DNA of 64,000 nucleotides from Sambucus nigra (lineage: Eukaryota; Streptophyta; Magnoliopsida; Dipsacales; Adoxaceae): assembly GCA_949130495.1 (NCBI GenBank), contig OX422219.1, forward strand, positions 262,183,111 to 262,247,110. Direction: 5' to 3'. Position numbers and translations under genes: made by a program. This document shows positions 55,201 through 64,000 of the stretch, piece by piece. Numbering within the stretch: the stretch's first letter is position 1; each line of letters begins with the position of its first letter. Under the pieces are notes generated by a model that saw only the letters and a list, made by a program, of their open reading frames with translations, was not told the origin of the DNA and ran no database searches.

Positions 55201-57333
55201 GTTGAGAGGAAAAATAGAACGATCCAAGAGATGGCTAGATCTATGCTTCTAGGTCGTAAAGTTTCTAGGAGATTTTGGGCAGAGGCAGTGTCTACTGCAT
55301 GCCACACGGTGAATAGGGTCTATCTGCGTCCACACACACTTAAGACGCCTTATGAATTGTGGACAAGCAAGAAACCCAACCTAGCATATTTTCGTGTTTT
55401 TGGGAGTAAATGCTACATCCTACGGGATAGAGAGCAATTAGGAAAGTTCGACTCCCGGAGCGACGAGGGAATACTGCTAGGATATTCATCGGACAGTAGA
55501 GCGTACCGGGTTTTTAACCTGAAGAGCTCTAAGGTTATGGAATCAATAAACGTCACTGTTCAAGATGACGAACCTCCGACGACTATTGATCCCAACCTTC
55601 AGTGTGAGGATGAGGACTGTTCTGACAGTGATTTACCTGTTCCTCTCTCACACTCTGTGGACCCTACTCCTGTGTTAGGGGACACACCTGCTTGGGTTCA
55701 CAAGAGTCATGACCCCTCTGCCATTGTTGGTGATCCCACTCTAGGGGTCAAGACTCGTGCTCAGCTAGAGAACGTTGTTAGCCATCTTTGCTACACGTCC
55801 AAAGTTGAGCCCAAGAATCACAAGGAAGCACTCAAAGATGAACACTGGATATCTGCTATGCAGGATGAGTTGCTTCAGTTTAAGAAGAACAATGTCTGGG
55901 AACTTGTCCCCCGACCTAGTGATACTAATGTTATTGGTACCCGGTGGATTTTCAAGAATAAAATGGATGAAAATGGTACCATAATCAGAAATAAGGGTAG
56001 GTTGGTCGCTCAAGGCTACACACAGATAGAGGGTGTAGACTTTGGAGAGACATTTTCTCCTGTTGCGAGGCTTGAGTCCGTCCGCTTACTACTCGCCATC
56101 GCATGTCATCTGCACTTCAAGGTATATCAGATGGATGTCAAGAGTGCCTTTCTGAATGGCATTCTACAGGAAGAGGTTTATGTGGAACAACCAAAAGGGT
56201 TTGAAGACCCTAAGCACCCTGAACACGTCTACTATCTGAGGAAAGCCTTGTATGGTTTGAAGCAAGCACCCCGTGCTTGGTACGAGAGGCTTACTTCCTA
56301 TCTCTTAGCCCGTGGCTTCAAGAGAGGGGGAGTTGATATGACGTTGTTCGTCAGGAGAGATGATGGTGCTATTTTGGTTGCCCAAGTCTATATGGACGAC
56401 ATAGTCTTTGGATCCACATGCTCCCAACATGCTCACCACTTTGAGGAGGAGATGAAAAGTGAGTTTGAGATGAGCATGGTAGGTGAGCTTACATTCTTCC
56501 TTGGTCTCCAGGTTCGTCAGCTAGAGGATGGGATGTTCATCTCCCAATCCAAGTATGCTAGAGACCTAGTAAAGAAATTTGGTTTAGACTCCGCTAAGCA
56601 TGCTCGTACACCTATGAGTACCACTACCAAGCTTAGTAAGGACACTTCAGGCAAGGACGTAGAGCAAACCTTGTATCGGAGTATGATAGGCAGTCTTCTC
56701 TACTTGACTGCTAGTCGTCCCGACATTGCCTTTAGTGTTGGAGTCTGTGCGCGTTATCAGGCGTCTCCCAAAGAGTCACACTTACTCGCTCTAAAACGTA
56801 TTATCAAATACGTGAGTGGGACTCTCTCATACGGTATTTGGTATTCCTTTGATACCGATGACCGTTTGTCCGCCTATTCGGATGCCGATTGGGCTGGGGA
56901 CGTAGATGGTTGTAGGAGCACTTCTGGTGGGTGTTTCTACTTTGGCTCTGCTCTTGTCTCTTGGTTGAGCAAGAAGCAAAACTCCATCTCTTTGTCCACT
57001 GCGGAGGCTAAGTACATCGCCGCCGGGAGTTGTTGCACGCAACTCATGTGGATGAAGCAAATGTTGGAGGATTATGGGATTTCACAGGACACCATGACCA
57101 TTTCCTGTGATAACACGAGCGCGATACACATATCCCGCAATCCTGTCCAACATTCGCGCACAAAGCACATCAGGTTACGCGAGCACTTTATACGTCAGTT
57201 AGTTGAAGAGAAAGTCGTAACCCTGAGTTTTGTTCCTACCGACCGTCAGTTAGCCGATATTTTCACGAAACCTTTAGATGCCCTTAGATTTGAGAGTCTT
57301 AGGAAGTCTTTGGGGATTTGCACTGTTCACTGA
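52252..57333 (+). CDS. gag-pol: Copia Gag-Pol polyprotein, intact (1693 codons)
   Basis: A single uninterrupted frame that would give all particle proteins and enzymes of the element. Gag comprises the N-terminal UBN2-like core (YWKARMRSALKAID, DEFYARLSDIV), a first knuckle C301-C304-H309-C314, an acidic stretch, a coiled coil (about 395-530), and a second knuckle C587-C590-H595-C600. Protease has DSG at 696-698. Integrase has H821, H826, C855, C858 and the DD35E triad D886, D949, E985. RT has YMDD at 1380-1383. RNase H has D1544, E1585, D1620. The ending LADIFTKPLD is typical of copia. The ATG lies 112 bases after the 5' LTR. There is no separate gag stop, so the Gag:Pol ratio must be set in some other way. 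Confidence 0.96.
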   Translation: MEKSYYKMPIFDGSNYAYWKARMRSALKAIDERVWILVERGWTPPTVTVDNVTNLKPDITWTDDEFKWSSFNSKGLSAISGSVTPDEFKCIMTCTTSKEAWDILQLTHEGTNAVKESKLQNLTTQFETITMHENECFDEFYARLSDIVNTSYNLGEHIPNARVVKKILRSLPKRFIPKVTVLNSLGNLNTLKLEELVGDLQTYEIDMFPKSAKPKDKGIALKAQERKSEGSARKRVESSRKIETSDSECEFDLDDLALFAKNFKKILKFKKNGNFKDKKNFQKNKFEKKDFKEPPKDSERCFECDGKGHRVFECATRLNREKGKAVLNATLSDDSEVESVDSGDESPHERNFTAFMASHVSTPSASHDDEDATSQGHLDSESEESEGEEEGSEDESSLQRAYAELYDESFKTKKRNKALVLRITALEEELGKMRERESSTCTAMKERESAWVSKENLPKERECGFEKEKEDLTKQVASLTSELHSSLETRKKLEALVAQLTYDVERARKVKVQIEDRSGKMGKMLLGPALGFGDRKGIGFDGASTSQIAPGPIPEFTTTPYGRHKKPRRRVRPRKANQGSPNIVPFCSHCKRNGHLKDDCYKLGRTRRTVAPPLQTDEFASLRERVEFLAATSQSLMEEFRRMTLPSMNAPRIPAKTNNNKGILKGTFSWVPKKEKKALVVHVALKAHNTSQWYFDSGCSRHMTGDTSYFTHLEDYNDGRVTFGDGSKSSIVGRGTVELPGFPKLENVLYVKGLKANLISISQLCDDDFAVKFDRKTCKVYDQAGKLLVQGVRTEDNCYGTEPKSSLVCNSATITHMDLWHQRLGHMNVRDLSRLVKKDLVRGLPSLGKPTSTICGPCQLGKQIRSPHRKLNSITTSRALELIHMDLMGPTRTESLGGKRYILVMVDDFSRYSIVGFLREKSDAVEFLTTKCRVLQNQHGVTINRIRSDNGTEFKEAKVDLYCDSLGIKHEFSAVRTPQQNGIVERKNRTIQEMARSMLLGRKVSRRFWAEAVSTACHTVNRVYLRPHTLKTPYELWTSKKPNLAYFRVFGSKCYILRDREQLGKFDSRSDEGILLGYSSDSRAYRVFNLKSSKVMESINVTVQDDEPPTTIDPNLQCEDEDCSDSDLPVPLSHSVDPTPVLGDTPAWVHKSHDPSAIVGDPTLGVKTRAQLENVVSHLCYTSKVEPKNHKEALKDEHWISAMQDELLQFKKNNVWELVPRPSDTNVIGTRWIFKNKMDENGTIIRNKGRLVAQGYTQIEGVDFGETFSPVARLESVRLLLAIACHLHFKVYQMDVKSAFLNGILQEEVYVEQPKGFEDPKHPEHVYYLRKALYGLKQAPRAWYERLTSYLLARGFKRGGVDMTLFVRRDDGAILVAQVYMDDIVFGSTCSQHAHHFEEEMKSEFEMSMVGELTFFLGLQVRQLEDGMFISQSKYARDLVKKFGLDSAKHARTPMSTTTKLSKDTSGKDVEQTLYRSMIGSLLYLTASRPDIAFSVGVCARYQASPKESHLLALKRIIKYVSGTLSYGIWYSFDTDDRLSAYSDADWAGDVDGCRSTSGGCFYFGSALVSWLSKKQNSISLSTAEAKYIAAGSCCTQLMWMKQMLEDYGISQDTMTISCDNTSAIHISRNPVQHSRTKHIRLREHFIRQLVEEKVVTLSFVPTDRQLADIFTKPLDALRFESLRKSLGICTVH

Positions 57334-58865
57334 GGGGTTGGTCTATGTCTAGAATAGGATGCTTCTTCATGGTCATATCATATGCTTCCTATTGCTAGTC
57401 TGTTTATATGTACCATAGCTTTGTTGTACAGCTTTTATGTATTTGTTTCTTATTCTTAGAAAAATACAAAAAGATTTTTTTTTGAAAAATTTTGAGAAAA
57501 GCACAAAAAGATTTTTTTTGATAAAATTCTTTGAAAAAATTCAAAAAGAGATTTGCCTTTTATGGATGAGCATTTAAGATAGCCAAGTCACAACTTCATT
57601 CCATATATCCATGTGACTGTTTGATAGAGATTTGAGAGGCTACATCATTTCATCCATGTGCTTAACATTGATTGGAGTCCTTGAGATGTAATTAGTGATA
57701 TTTCCTACATGCTTGACTCCTATATCCTTTTTTGCACACATGCACGGCTATATTTTATTGTTGCACTTGTCAATCTCATGTTGGCTTGAGTGTTTCCATC
57801 TCAATCCTGTCTATACAATGTATAAAATGCGATAAAACTTGACAAGATTGGATTGCATGTAAAAACCGTTTGGTGAGACTGTGCGCATATTTTCATAACG
57901 GGGAGGGGCTGCGAAAGTTGATTCTTATCCTTTGCGCAAAAGCCACCGTTAAAAAAGGACCTAAAAAATGGAGGAATTTTAATATCCGAGGTCCTAAGAG
58001 GTTAAAAGAGCCCGGAAGAAAAAAAAAAAAAAAAAAAATTGTTAAGGCAATCAATAGCAATACATGCCAAATATGGGCCATTTAGGTTTTCACCACCAAT
58101 TCTCCAAAGTTTGAGAATTTAGTATACCTCTATTCAAAATATAAATCTGAGGGAGTTTGGAGATTGAAAAACGGGTTTGCACTTCCTTGAAAGTCCTGAA
58201 AACGCATGAAAATCATTTTGGACGTTATTGGTGTAGAAATCACTTTGAGCTTTGATTTGTAGATTTGATAGTCAATGTCATATATTTCCAATCTTTTACA
58301 CCAAAGGAAGCATTTGAGTTCATTCGTTAGGAATATCCAATATTCATCGTGCACACATGTCATGTTTGTATGCTTTGATTTTCCTATTGAATTTTGATCA
58401 CACCCATTCTTTTACGCTATCACCGACTTGGTTGTTTTATGTTCATTCATGGTGTGATTTTATGCCTTGTGACATCCCGGTACTTGATTGCTTGATTTAT
58501 TTCTCTCATTTGTCTATTTGGGGACATCATAAAAAGGGGGAGAATGAATTATCTGATTATGGGGGAGTTTTTGAAATTCTGAGAATATCATCTTACATTG
58601 ATATATATGCTTATGTTTATCTCATTTCAAAACTCGATACGTCACTTGGTATTTTGCTTTATCTCATGTGTGTAGGCACTATCTTGATGATCTCTGAATT
58701 GCACACCCTGATGAGAAAAGCTTTGAGATTCCTGAAGATTTGAAGAACAAACGATGTAGTCTTATTCATATGTATCTTTCCAGTTTTGGGTTCATGGAAG
58801 GGTAGATTTGTATAGGCAGTTGTGAATTGATAATTCGGATTTTTTATGTATGTACCGGCATAGAC
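57334..58865 (+). other. Copia 3' non-coding region
   Basis: About 1.5 kb between the pol stop and the PPT. Near 57466-57550 there are three variants of CAAAAAGATTTTTTTT, which could pair within the RNA. A G-rich AAAAAGGGGGAGAATG at about 58532 resembles a second polypurine tract. A 128-codon frame at 58357-58743 has hydrophobic patches but no recognised relative. SIRE relatives can carry an env-like ORF here; none is visible. Confidence 0.7.
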
Positions 58866-58878
58866 ATAGGGGGAGATT
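58866..58878 (+). other. Polypurine tract of the copia element
   Basis: ATAGGGGGAGATT directly before the 3' LTR edge. Confidence 0.88.
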
Positions 58879-60117
58879 TGTAAGGACATTTTTGTCATGT
58901 CCGTTATCTTACAGTTTTGTATGTCGTACGCCGTTACATTTGGCACGTTTCTACATGATCACATATGACGGCCTCAATCCGAATTCTAGGAATCAAGCAT
59001 CCTGCATCTCCATCATGTGTTTTTCATCAGCCTCAATGACTTCACGTTCCATGCTTTTAGGGACTATATGCCTAGTGGTACGCAAGAGAAGTCAAAACAG
59101 TGAAAAAGGCTCGATATGAAAGTTCAAGGGCAATTAGGTAATTGTACATCCACCATCCGGAGGACAGGTCAACTGGAAAGTTGAAGAGCTTGCCGCAACA
59201 AAGATACTGGAAGAAACGGCATCTCATTCCGAGCTACGGTGAAGAAGATATGGCCCTTTGAAGATGGAGAGATTTCCTTGAAGGAATCTGGTTCCTGAGG
59301 ACCGGACCGATCCGGACCAGATAAAAGAACCGATCCGGATAAAGGGACCGGACCGATCCGATTGCTGAAGCTAAGTCCAGTTCACCCGGATCCATAACGA
59401 ACCGATGAAGACAAAAGTTCCGGACCGATCCGATGCCAACCAGACCGATCCGGTTTCAGAAAAAGAACCGATCCGACTTACCCGGACCGATCCGCCTAAT
59501 CGACCGGACCGATCCGGCGAGGATAATCACTGCCAGATCGTGCAGCCGATTTTAAAGGGTTTCGATCCCTTATTTAAACCACGATCAGCAGTTGGTTTTC
59601 TTAAGACTTATACACGATTTTCAGAGCATATCAACCCTAAAGTCTTCATCTATTGAGTCCTATGATTCTAGGTTTTTAGATTCACACATCTTCCGTATCT
59701 TTGTGAATCAAATTTGGTAACCCAAAGAACACCATTGATGTTGTTCAACCCTTTGTGAAGTGGACCGCTTCTTCCTCTTCATTGCAGCCCTACTGGACAG
59801 GGATAGTTCCAGCCGCAAGCCCTTCTGGAAAGGGATTTTCTTCCAGCCGCGACTACAGAATCCGATACCCGAGGGTAATTCTTAGTCAATCTGTATTTCA
59901 TTGTAATCCGATTGTAAACCGTATTTTACAAATTATAGTGATATACAAATGGTTTTGCCCCTGTGGGGGATTTTTCCTTAAACTTTGTGTGTTGAATATC
60001 TTGTGCATGATTTCATATTGTTTCAATCACACCTAGTTGCATGCTTAGGGTTAATTTGGGTTAAAATTGGTGTTTATTATATTATTTCTTATTTGAACGC
60101 AAGCGCCAAATCTTTCA
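58879..60117 (+). repeat. 3' LTR of the copia element
   Basis: 1239 bp, the same length as the 5' LTR, with about 10 single-base differences by eye and no indel. All promoter blocks are present, offset by 7978 bases (for example GGAAGAAACG at 59209 and the palindrome cluster at 59299-59519). AATAG follows. Confidence 0.95.
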
Positions 60118-60122
60118 AATAG
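60118..60122. repeat. TSD AATAG, right (copia)
   Basis: AATAG, partner at 50896-50900. Chromovirus D gag resumes here. Confidence 0.93.
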
Positions 60123-61290
60123 GGATGCCTAGCCCGAGCCCTGGCAAGCTACGACCTAGGGAATGATGAACGGTGCGAAAGTTATTGTTATTGTAGCACA
60201 GGCAATTAACGCAGCATTAGTCGTGGTATAGCATGCTCCACCACAGGCACCAGTAGTGGCTCCGACACCCATCCACACTTTTCCTTCTCTGTATGGGAGC
60301 GCTTAGGGAAACCTTTCAGAAGGCACACCCTCTAGAGTTTGCGGGGAGTTCAAATGTGGTAAAGGCGAGCTAGTGGAGGAAAGAGATACGAAGGCACATG
60401 AGAATGTATGAGTGCACCGAGGTGCAAAAGCGGATTCTTGTTGACTTTAAGTTGGTAGGAGTAGCACTATAGTGGTGGGAGTCCATCATCGTTTCGGAGG
60501 AGAGAGATAGCATGACTATCAGAGATTTTTGGGTGTGGTTTGATCGCAATTACTTCCCTTCCGCCGTGCAGACGGAGATGAGGCGAAAGCTACTGAACCT
60601 CAAACCTGAAGGAAAGATAGTTTCTGAGTATAAAGAGGAGTCAACAGACCTTCTAAATCTAGTTCTAGACGAGATACAGATAGAGGAGAAGAAGATTTAG
60701 AGATTCATAGATGGTTTGACTTGGAAGATTCGCCAGCACTTATTAGGGAATCGTTCATTGGCCACTTAATCTGATGTGGTTAATGCTGCCCTACTAGATT
60801 GTCAGGACCAACGGTTCCACCAGGTAGGGAAGAAAATAAGTTGGGGAGTCCATCCAGCAGGACCGAACAGGAGGTAGTAGTACCAGTGGGACACCCGCAT
60901 CTCAGGGACAGGTCCGTCGGGGTAAGAAGGGTTTCCATCAGGGGGATCCTGCTAAGTGATTCCATTCTGGATAATTCAGAAAGGGGCGGGGATGTTTTAG
61001 GTAGGGCCATCAGGGCTAGCAGGGCCATCAGGGGCAGCAACGATTTCAGCAGGGCTAGCAGGGCCAAGGGAGGGGAGGTAACGGCCATCAAGGTCGAGGA
61101 CAACCGGGACAAAGGGGAGGACATTTCCCAAGGAGGTGTTTTACTTGTGGAAATACTAGCCACAAACATCAGGACTTTCCTCAGTTGGATAGAACCCCGT
61201 AGCAGCAGTAGCAACAGTAGGGTGCTCGTCAGGAGCCCCAACGACCTTTATTTCCAGCCTCCCTCCCAGCACCACCCCAGGTTCCAGCCT
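60123..61290 (+). pseudogene. Chromovirus D gag, continued and broken
   Basis: It reads IVAQAINAAL as in the B gag, then a TAG. The core is spread over several frames: 60512-60700 has MTIRDFWVWFDRNYFPS and EMRRKLLNL, followed by a stop at 60700. The zinc knuckle near 61144-61185 reads CFTCGNTSHKHQDF, with the last cysteine lost. A long frame over 60799-61728 passes through several original frames and is not one domain. Confidence 0.8.
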
Positions 61291-61377
61291 TGCCAGCTGT
61301 TCCAGCAGCTCCGGTGCAGTAGGGTCAGTTATAGTACGGGTGTCTACAACCTTTATCAGATCCCAATTCATCAAGGA

Positions 61378-61728
61378 CCACCTGTTGTTGAGGGTACATT
61401 TCCTATCCATGGTACTACGGGGCGCATTTTCTTTAACACGGGGGAATCACATTGCTTTATAGCTACTAGTTTTGCACGGGCCACAAGATTATTAGACACA
61501 ACAGAGAGTACAGTGACTTATGTAGACTCACCATTAGGGAATGGGTCGTTGATTTTCTTTATATACTGGGGAGTAGGTATAAAGATTGGGAGTTTTATTT
61601 TACCCGCAGATGTGCTAGTCTTAGATATGCACGAGCATGACGCCATTATTGGCATGGATTGGCTTGATGCTTATAGAGCCATGATAGACTGCTTGAGTAG
61701 GAGTATTATCTTTGCTATACCAGGATAG
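61378..61728 (+). pseudogene. Chromovirus D protease
   Basis: The retropepsin region is open. The catalytic triad reads NTG (FFNTGESHCFI) instead of DTG. The AIIGMDWLDAYRAMIDC block is normal. A TAG follows at 61726-61728. Confidence 0.83.
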
Positions 61729-61859
61729 GATATGTTCCTAGTGGCGATGCCTTGTCCTGAGGGAGGATCGTCCACCCATTTATATTACATAGATGAGGAG
61801 ACCTCTAGAGATATGGTGATCCCCATTGATTATATTCTCGTAGTCCGCAATTTTACTGA

Positions 61860-62738
61860 TGTGTTCCAGGATATACAAGTATTGCCACCTAGTTAAGAGA
61901 TTGATTTCGTCATAGATTTGATTACGAGCACTAGATATATGGCTCTGGCTGAGATGAGAGAGATATGGGACCAGATTGAGCACCTGTTGGGACAGGGCTG
62001 CATTCGTAGAAGAACCACACCTTGGGGTGCTCCAATGTTGTTTGTAAAGAAGAGAGATGGGTCGTTGATTTTGTGTGTGGATTATCGAGAGTTGAACAAA
62101 GTCACGATATAGAATAAGTATCGGTTGCCTCGAATCGTGACTTGTTCGACCACTTGAGAGGTGTTGCTTTCTTCTAAAAGATAGATTTGAGATCGGGCTA
62201 TCACCAACTACGGATTCGGGAGCATAACGTATCAAAGACCGCATTCTTGATGAGATATGGGTCTTATGAATTTCGGGCGATGTCATTTGGACTGACGAAT
62301 GCTCCAGCCAATTTCATGGACTTAATGAACAAAGTGTTCAGAGAATTACTAGATCAATTTGTCATCGTCTTCATAGATTACATCCTGATTTATTCACGGA
62401 CAGAGGAGGAGCATGCCGTGTATCTGAGGATGGTTTTACAGACACTACGTGAGCACGAGTTGTATGCAAAGTATGAAAAGTGTGGGTTCTGGCTGAGGGA
62501 GGTTCAGTTCTTAGGTCACATAATCTCTGAGGAGGGGATATCTATAGATCCGGGAAAGGTGTCAATGGTGAGGGAGTGGGGGCCGCCCACAACAATAAGT
62601 GAGGTTCGTAGTTTCTTGTTGCTAGAAGGATACTATAGGAGGTTTATTCGGGGATTCTCGAAAATAGCGGGTCCGTTGGCAAACTTGACTCGCAAAGGGG
62701 GGCCATTTATATGGGATGATGCTTGTCAGTTGGCCGTT
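61860..62738 (+). pseudogene. Chromovirus D reverse transcriptase, truncated
   Basis: The pieces 61918-62112 ([29 protein letters not shown]) and 62187-62738 ([31 protein letters not shown]) are separated by a stop and a frameshift. The catalytic FIDD reads FIDY at 62370-62381. The gene is cut at 62738 by the next LTR, in the RNase H linker. Confidence 0.87.
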
Positions 62739-63116
62739 TGATTAGGCATAAATTCTTCGTAATTTATCCCTTGATTTAGTTACTTTTAGCACCTCGAACA
62801 ACGTAATTGAGTTGGATTTATCTCATAACTGTGTTACTGACTGATCCTAATGAGAACACCGAGTTTCTGGTATTTTGTAGTGATTTTGTAGGTATTTGAT
62901 GTCAAGAAACGAAAGAAGGAAATCGGTAGAATTAAGAAAGAAAGAAGGAAAGGTCTCAAGGGCAAAAGCGTAATTTCTACACGGAATTCGGATGAGGTAC
63001 CTAAAGAGAAGTTGAAGACATCTCATTCACGAGAACAAAGGAAGAAACGACACCTCAATCGGAATCCCAGAACAAAAATTATGAGCAGTCAAAGAGGAAC
63101 AAAAAAGTCAAATAGC

Positions 63117-63306
63117 CTAACCGGTCTGCCCCTACCCCGGACCGGTCCGCCTTGCCAAACTCCAGAAGACCCCAGATCGCATGCAAACCGAAGGAGACAG
63201 AAATAAAAAGAATCGGTCCACCCCCGAACCGATCCGCCCCAAAATAAAAAGAACCGATCCACCTTGGGGGTGGACCGGTCCGCCTAAGACCCGGACCGGT
63301 CCGGTC
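63117..63306. promoter_or_regulatory. Cluster of ACCGGTCC/ACCGATCC sites in the second Athila LTR
   Basis: Seven sites in about 190 bases: ACCGGTCT, ACCGGTCC (three times), TCGGTCCACC, and GAACCGATCC twice. GAACCGATCC also occurs in the copia LTR cluster. Confidence 0.75.
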
Positions 63307-63378
63307 TTCGAGATTTGAAAATCTTTTCTCTTCCTAAAAAGACTCCTAGTGCAGCTGACTTCCGATATTGATGTAGGG

Positions 63379-63386
63379 TATAAAAG
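63379..63386 (+). promoter_or_regulatory. TATA box of the second Athila LTR
   Basis: TATAAAAG, 73 bases downstream of the palindrome cluster. Confidence 0.6.
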
Positions 63387-64000
63387 ACCCGATTTAGTAT
63401 TGTTATGGATATGGAGAATTAGTAGGTTTTACCTTTTCTTTTCCAGAAACCCAAGCCTAGTTAATATTTGGAGATTTAGTTCAAGGATTGAAGATTTTTA
63501 TTCAGGGATTTCTGTGAGTATATGCTTCTTTCATTGTTTCACTTATTGCTTGGATAATATTAGTGTGTATTTTTTAGTTCTAATTCTTTTCTGCATCTAA
63601 TCATTATTTTCCTTAGAGTAATTATGAGTTCCTGCACATTAATCCTTGTTTCTATGCTTTTCAACATGTTAGGCAAGATTTCCCAAGGTCGGGATACATG
63701 AACCCAGCCTGATGTGTTAGTACATGTGTATAAAATTAAAAATTAAATTTAATGATTGACCTTGATCGTATTGAGTAGTTGCACAACGATTGTAGATCTT
63801 TATATCTCATTTGCCTCTGGGTACTCGTGATGATTTAGAGTGCAATTCGAATGCTACTATCGCGATACTGATTTACTCATCCTCAGATTAAGTATGACGC
63901 GGGCTTAAACCTCGTATACGTAATTCTTGGGAGTACTAAATTCCAGGTCAAATCAATCGGATAAATTTAAGATTAGTATTATATCCGCACTACACTAGGG

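Larger units (their letters stand above)
50901..60117 (+). mobile_element. Full-length Ty1/copia element (SIRE/Maximus-like)
   Basis: 9217 bp with 1239-bp LTRs at both ends, PBS, one gag-pol frame, a 1.5-kb non-coding 3' region and a PPT. AATAG flanks it at 50896-50900 and 60118-60122. The two LTRs differ at about 10 places by eye. The order protease, integrase, RT, RNase H is that of copia. Two CCHC knuckles separated by a coiled coil in Gag point to the SIRE/Maximus branch. Nothing in the sequence shows it to be defective. Confidence 0.95.
47806..62738 (+). mobile_element. Chromovirus D (Ty3/gypsy), truncated and split by copia
   Basis: 5' LTR 47806-50684, PBS, leader and gag start up to 50900. 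Gag, protease and RT resume at 60123 and run to 62738, where the LTR of a second Athila-like element begins. Integrase and the 3' LTR are beyond the window. It is inserted into chromovirus C at 47805; the expected duplication is CAGGA (47801-47805). D is broken by many stops. Confidence 0.88.
62739..64000 (+). repeat. LTR of a second Athila-like element (open at window end)
   Basis: It starts TGATTAGGCATAAATTC, like the first Athila LTR, and shares further blocks (ATTTATCCC, CACCTCG, CAAGGGCAA, GGAAGAAACG), but is clearly diverged. It carries seven ACCGGTCC/ACCGATCC-type sites (63117-63306) and TATAAAAG at 63379-63386. The right end is outside the window, so whether this is a solo LTR or part of a full element cannot be told. 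The expected duplication is GCCGT at 62734-62738. Confidence 0.82.

Noticed and set aside
58019..58038. A-run near 58020 as a LINE or SINE tail
   Set aside because: No target duplication and no element body on either side; it lies inside the copia 3' region.
58357..58743. 128-codon frame in the copia 3' region as an env-like gene
   Set aside because: No signal peptide with a clear cleavage pattern, no convincing pair of membrane segments and no family resemblance; kept only as a remark.
60799..61728. A 309-codon frame as one gag-protease protein of chromovirus D
   Set aside because: The first half is in the wrong frame relative to the gag zinc knuckle; only the last third (protease) is in the original frame.

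Overview
The window is a stack of nested transposable elements with no convincing intact host gene. Its element types are those of a flowering plant, probably a eudicot with a large repeat-rich genome: an L1-type LINE with DUF4283/CCHC ORF1, Tat-like, Athila-like and chromodomain-bearing Ty3/gypsy elements, a SIRE/Maximus-like Ty1/copia element, a hAT-type MITE, and primer-binding sites for initiator tRNA-Met and tRNA-Asp. The species cannot be told from the sequence.

Layout. (1) 1-7304: L1-like LINE on the + strand, 5' end outside the window. A second copy of the same family is inserted into its ORF2 in reverse (4447-6383), with a 14-bp target duplication and a small 5' inversion typical of twin priming. 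(2) 7305-9780: decayed gene-like + strand sequence with intron-like junctions and a 52/53-bp tandem repeat. (3) 10100-16871: remnant of a Tat-lineage gypsy element on the - strand; the gene-like block lies antisense downstream of its integrase. (4) 16872-47805: an old chromovirus, here called C, on the - strand. Its 3' LTR is split by an Athila element (18360-42727, TSD TATTT). The Athila is split in pol by chromovirus B (24960-38541, TSD TATGG), and B's 5' LTR holds a solo LTR (34407-37580, TSD AAATC). A 167-bp hAT MITE (24310-24476, 8-bp TSD) sits in the Athila integrase. (5) 47806-62738: chromovirus D on the + strand, inserted into C. It is split just after its gag start by a full-length copia element (50901-60117, TSD AATAG). 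(6) 62739-end: LTR of a second Athila-like element, cutting D off.

The copia element is the only one that looks intact: one 1693-codon gag-pol frame with all catalytic residues visible, PBS, PPT, and two 1239-bp LTRs that differ at about 10 positions by eye. Every other element is broken by stops, frameshifts or lost catalytic residues, and many changes look like C-to-T or G-to-A decay of methylated DNA. By-eye LTR divergence (copia about 1%, B about 4%, Athila about 6%) agrees with the nesting order.

The most interesting signal is in the promoters. The copia LTR and both Athila LTRs, from different superfamilies, share short blocks at almost fixed spacing (GGGCAA, then 83-84 nt on GGAAGAAAC, then TATG at +40). 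These are followed by a cluster of CG-containing palindromes (ACCGATCC, ACCGGTCC or GAACCGGTTC) and then a TATA box. The Athila repeats its palindrome cluster inside the element, upstream of a second TATA box and the env-like ORF, which suggests an internal promoter. The chromovirus LTRs carry their own clusters of CG palindromes (TCGAACGA, CGATCGATCG types).
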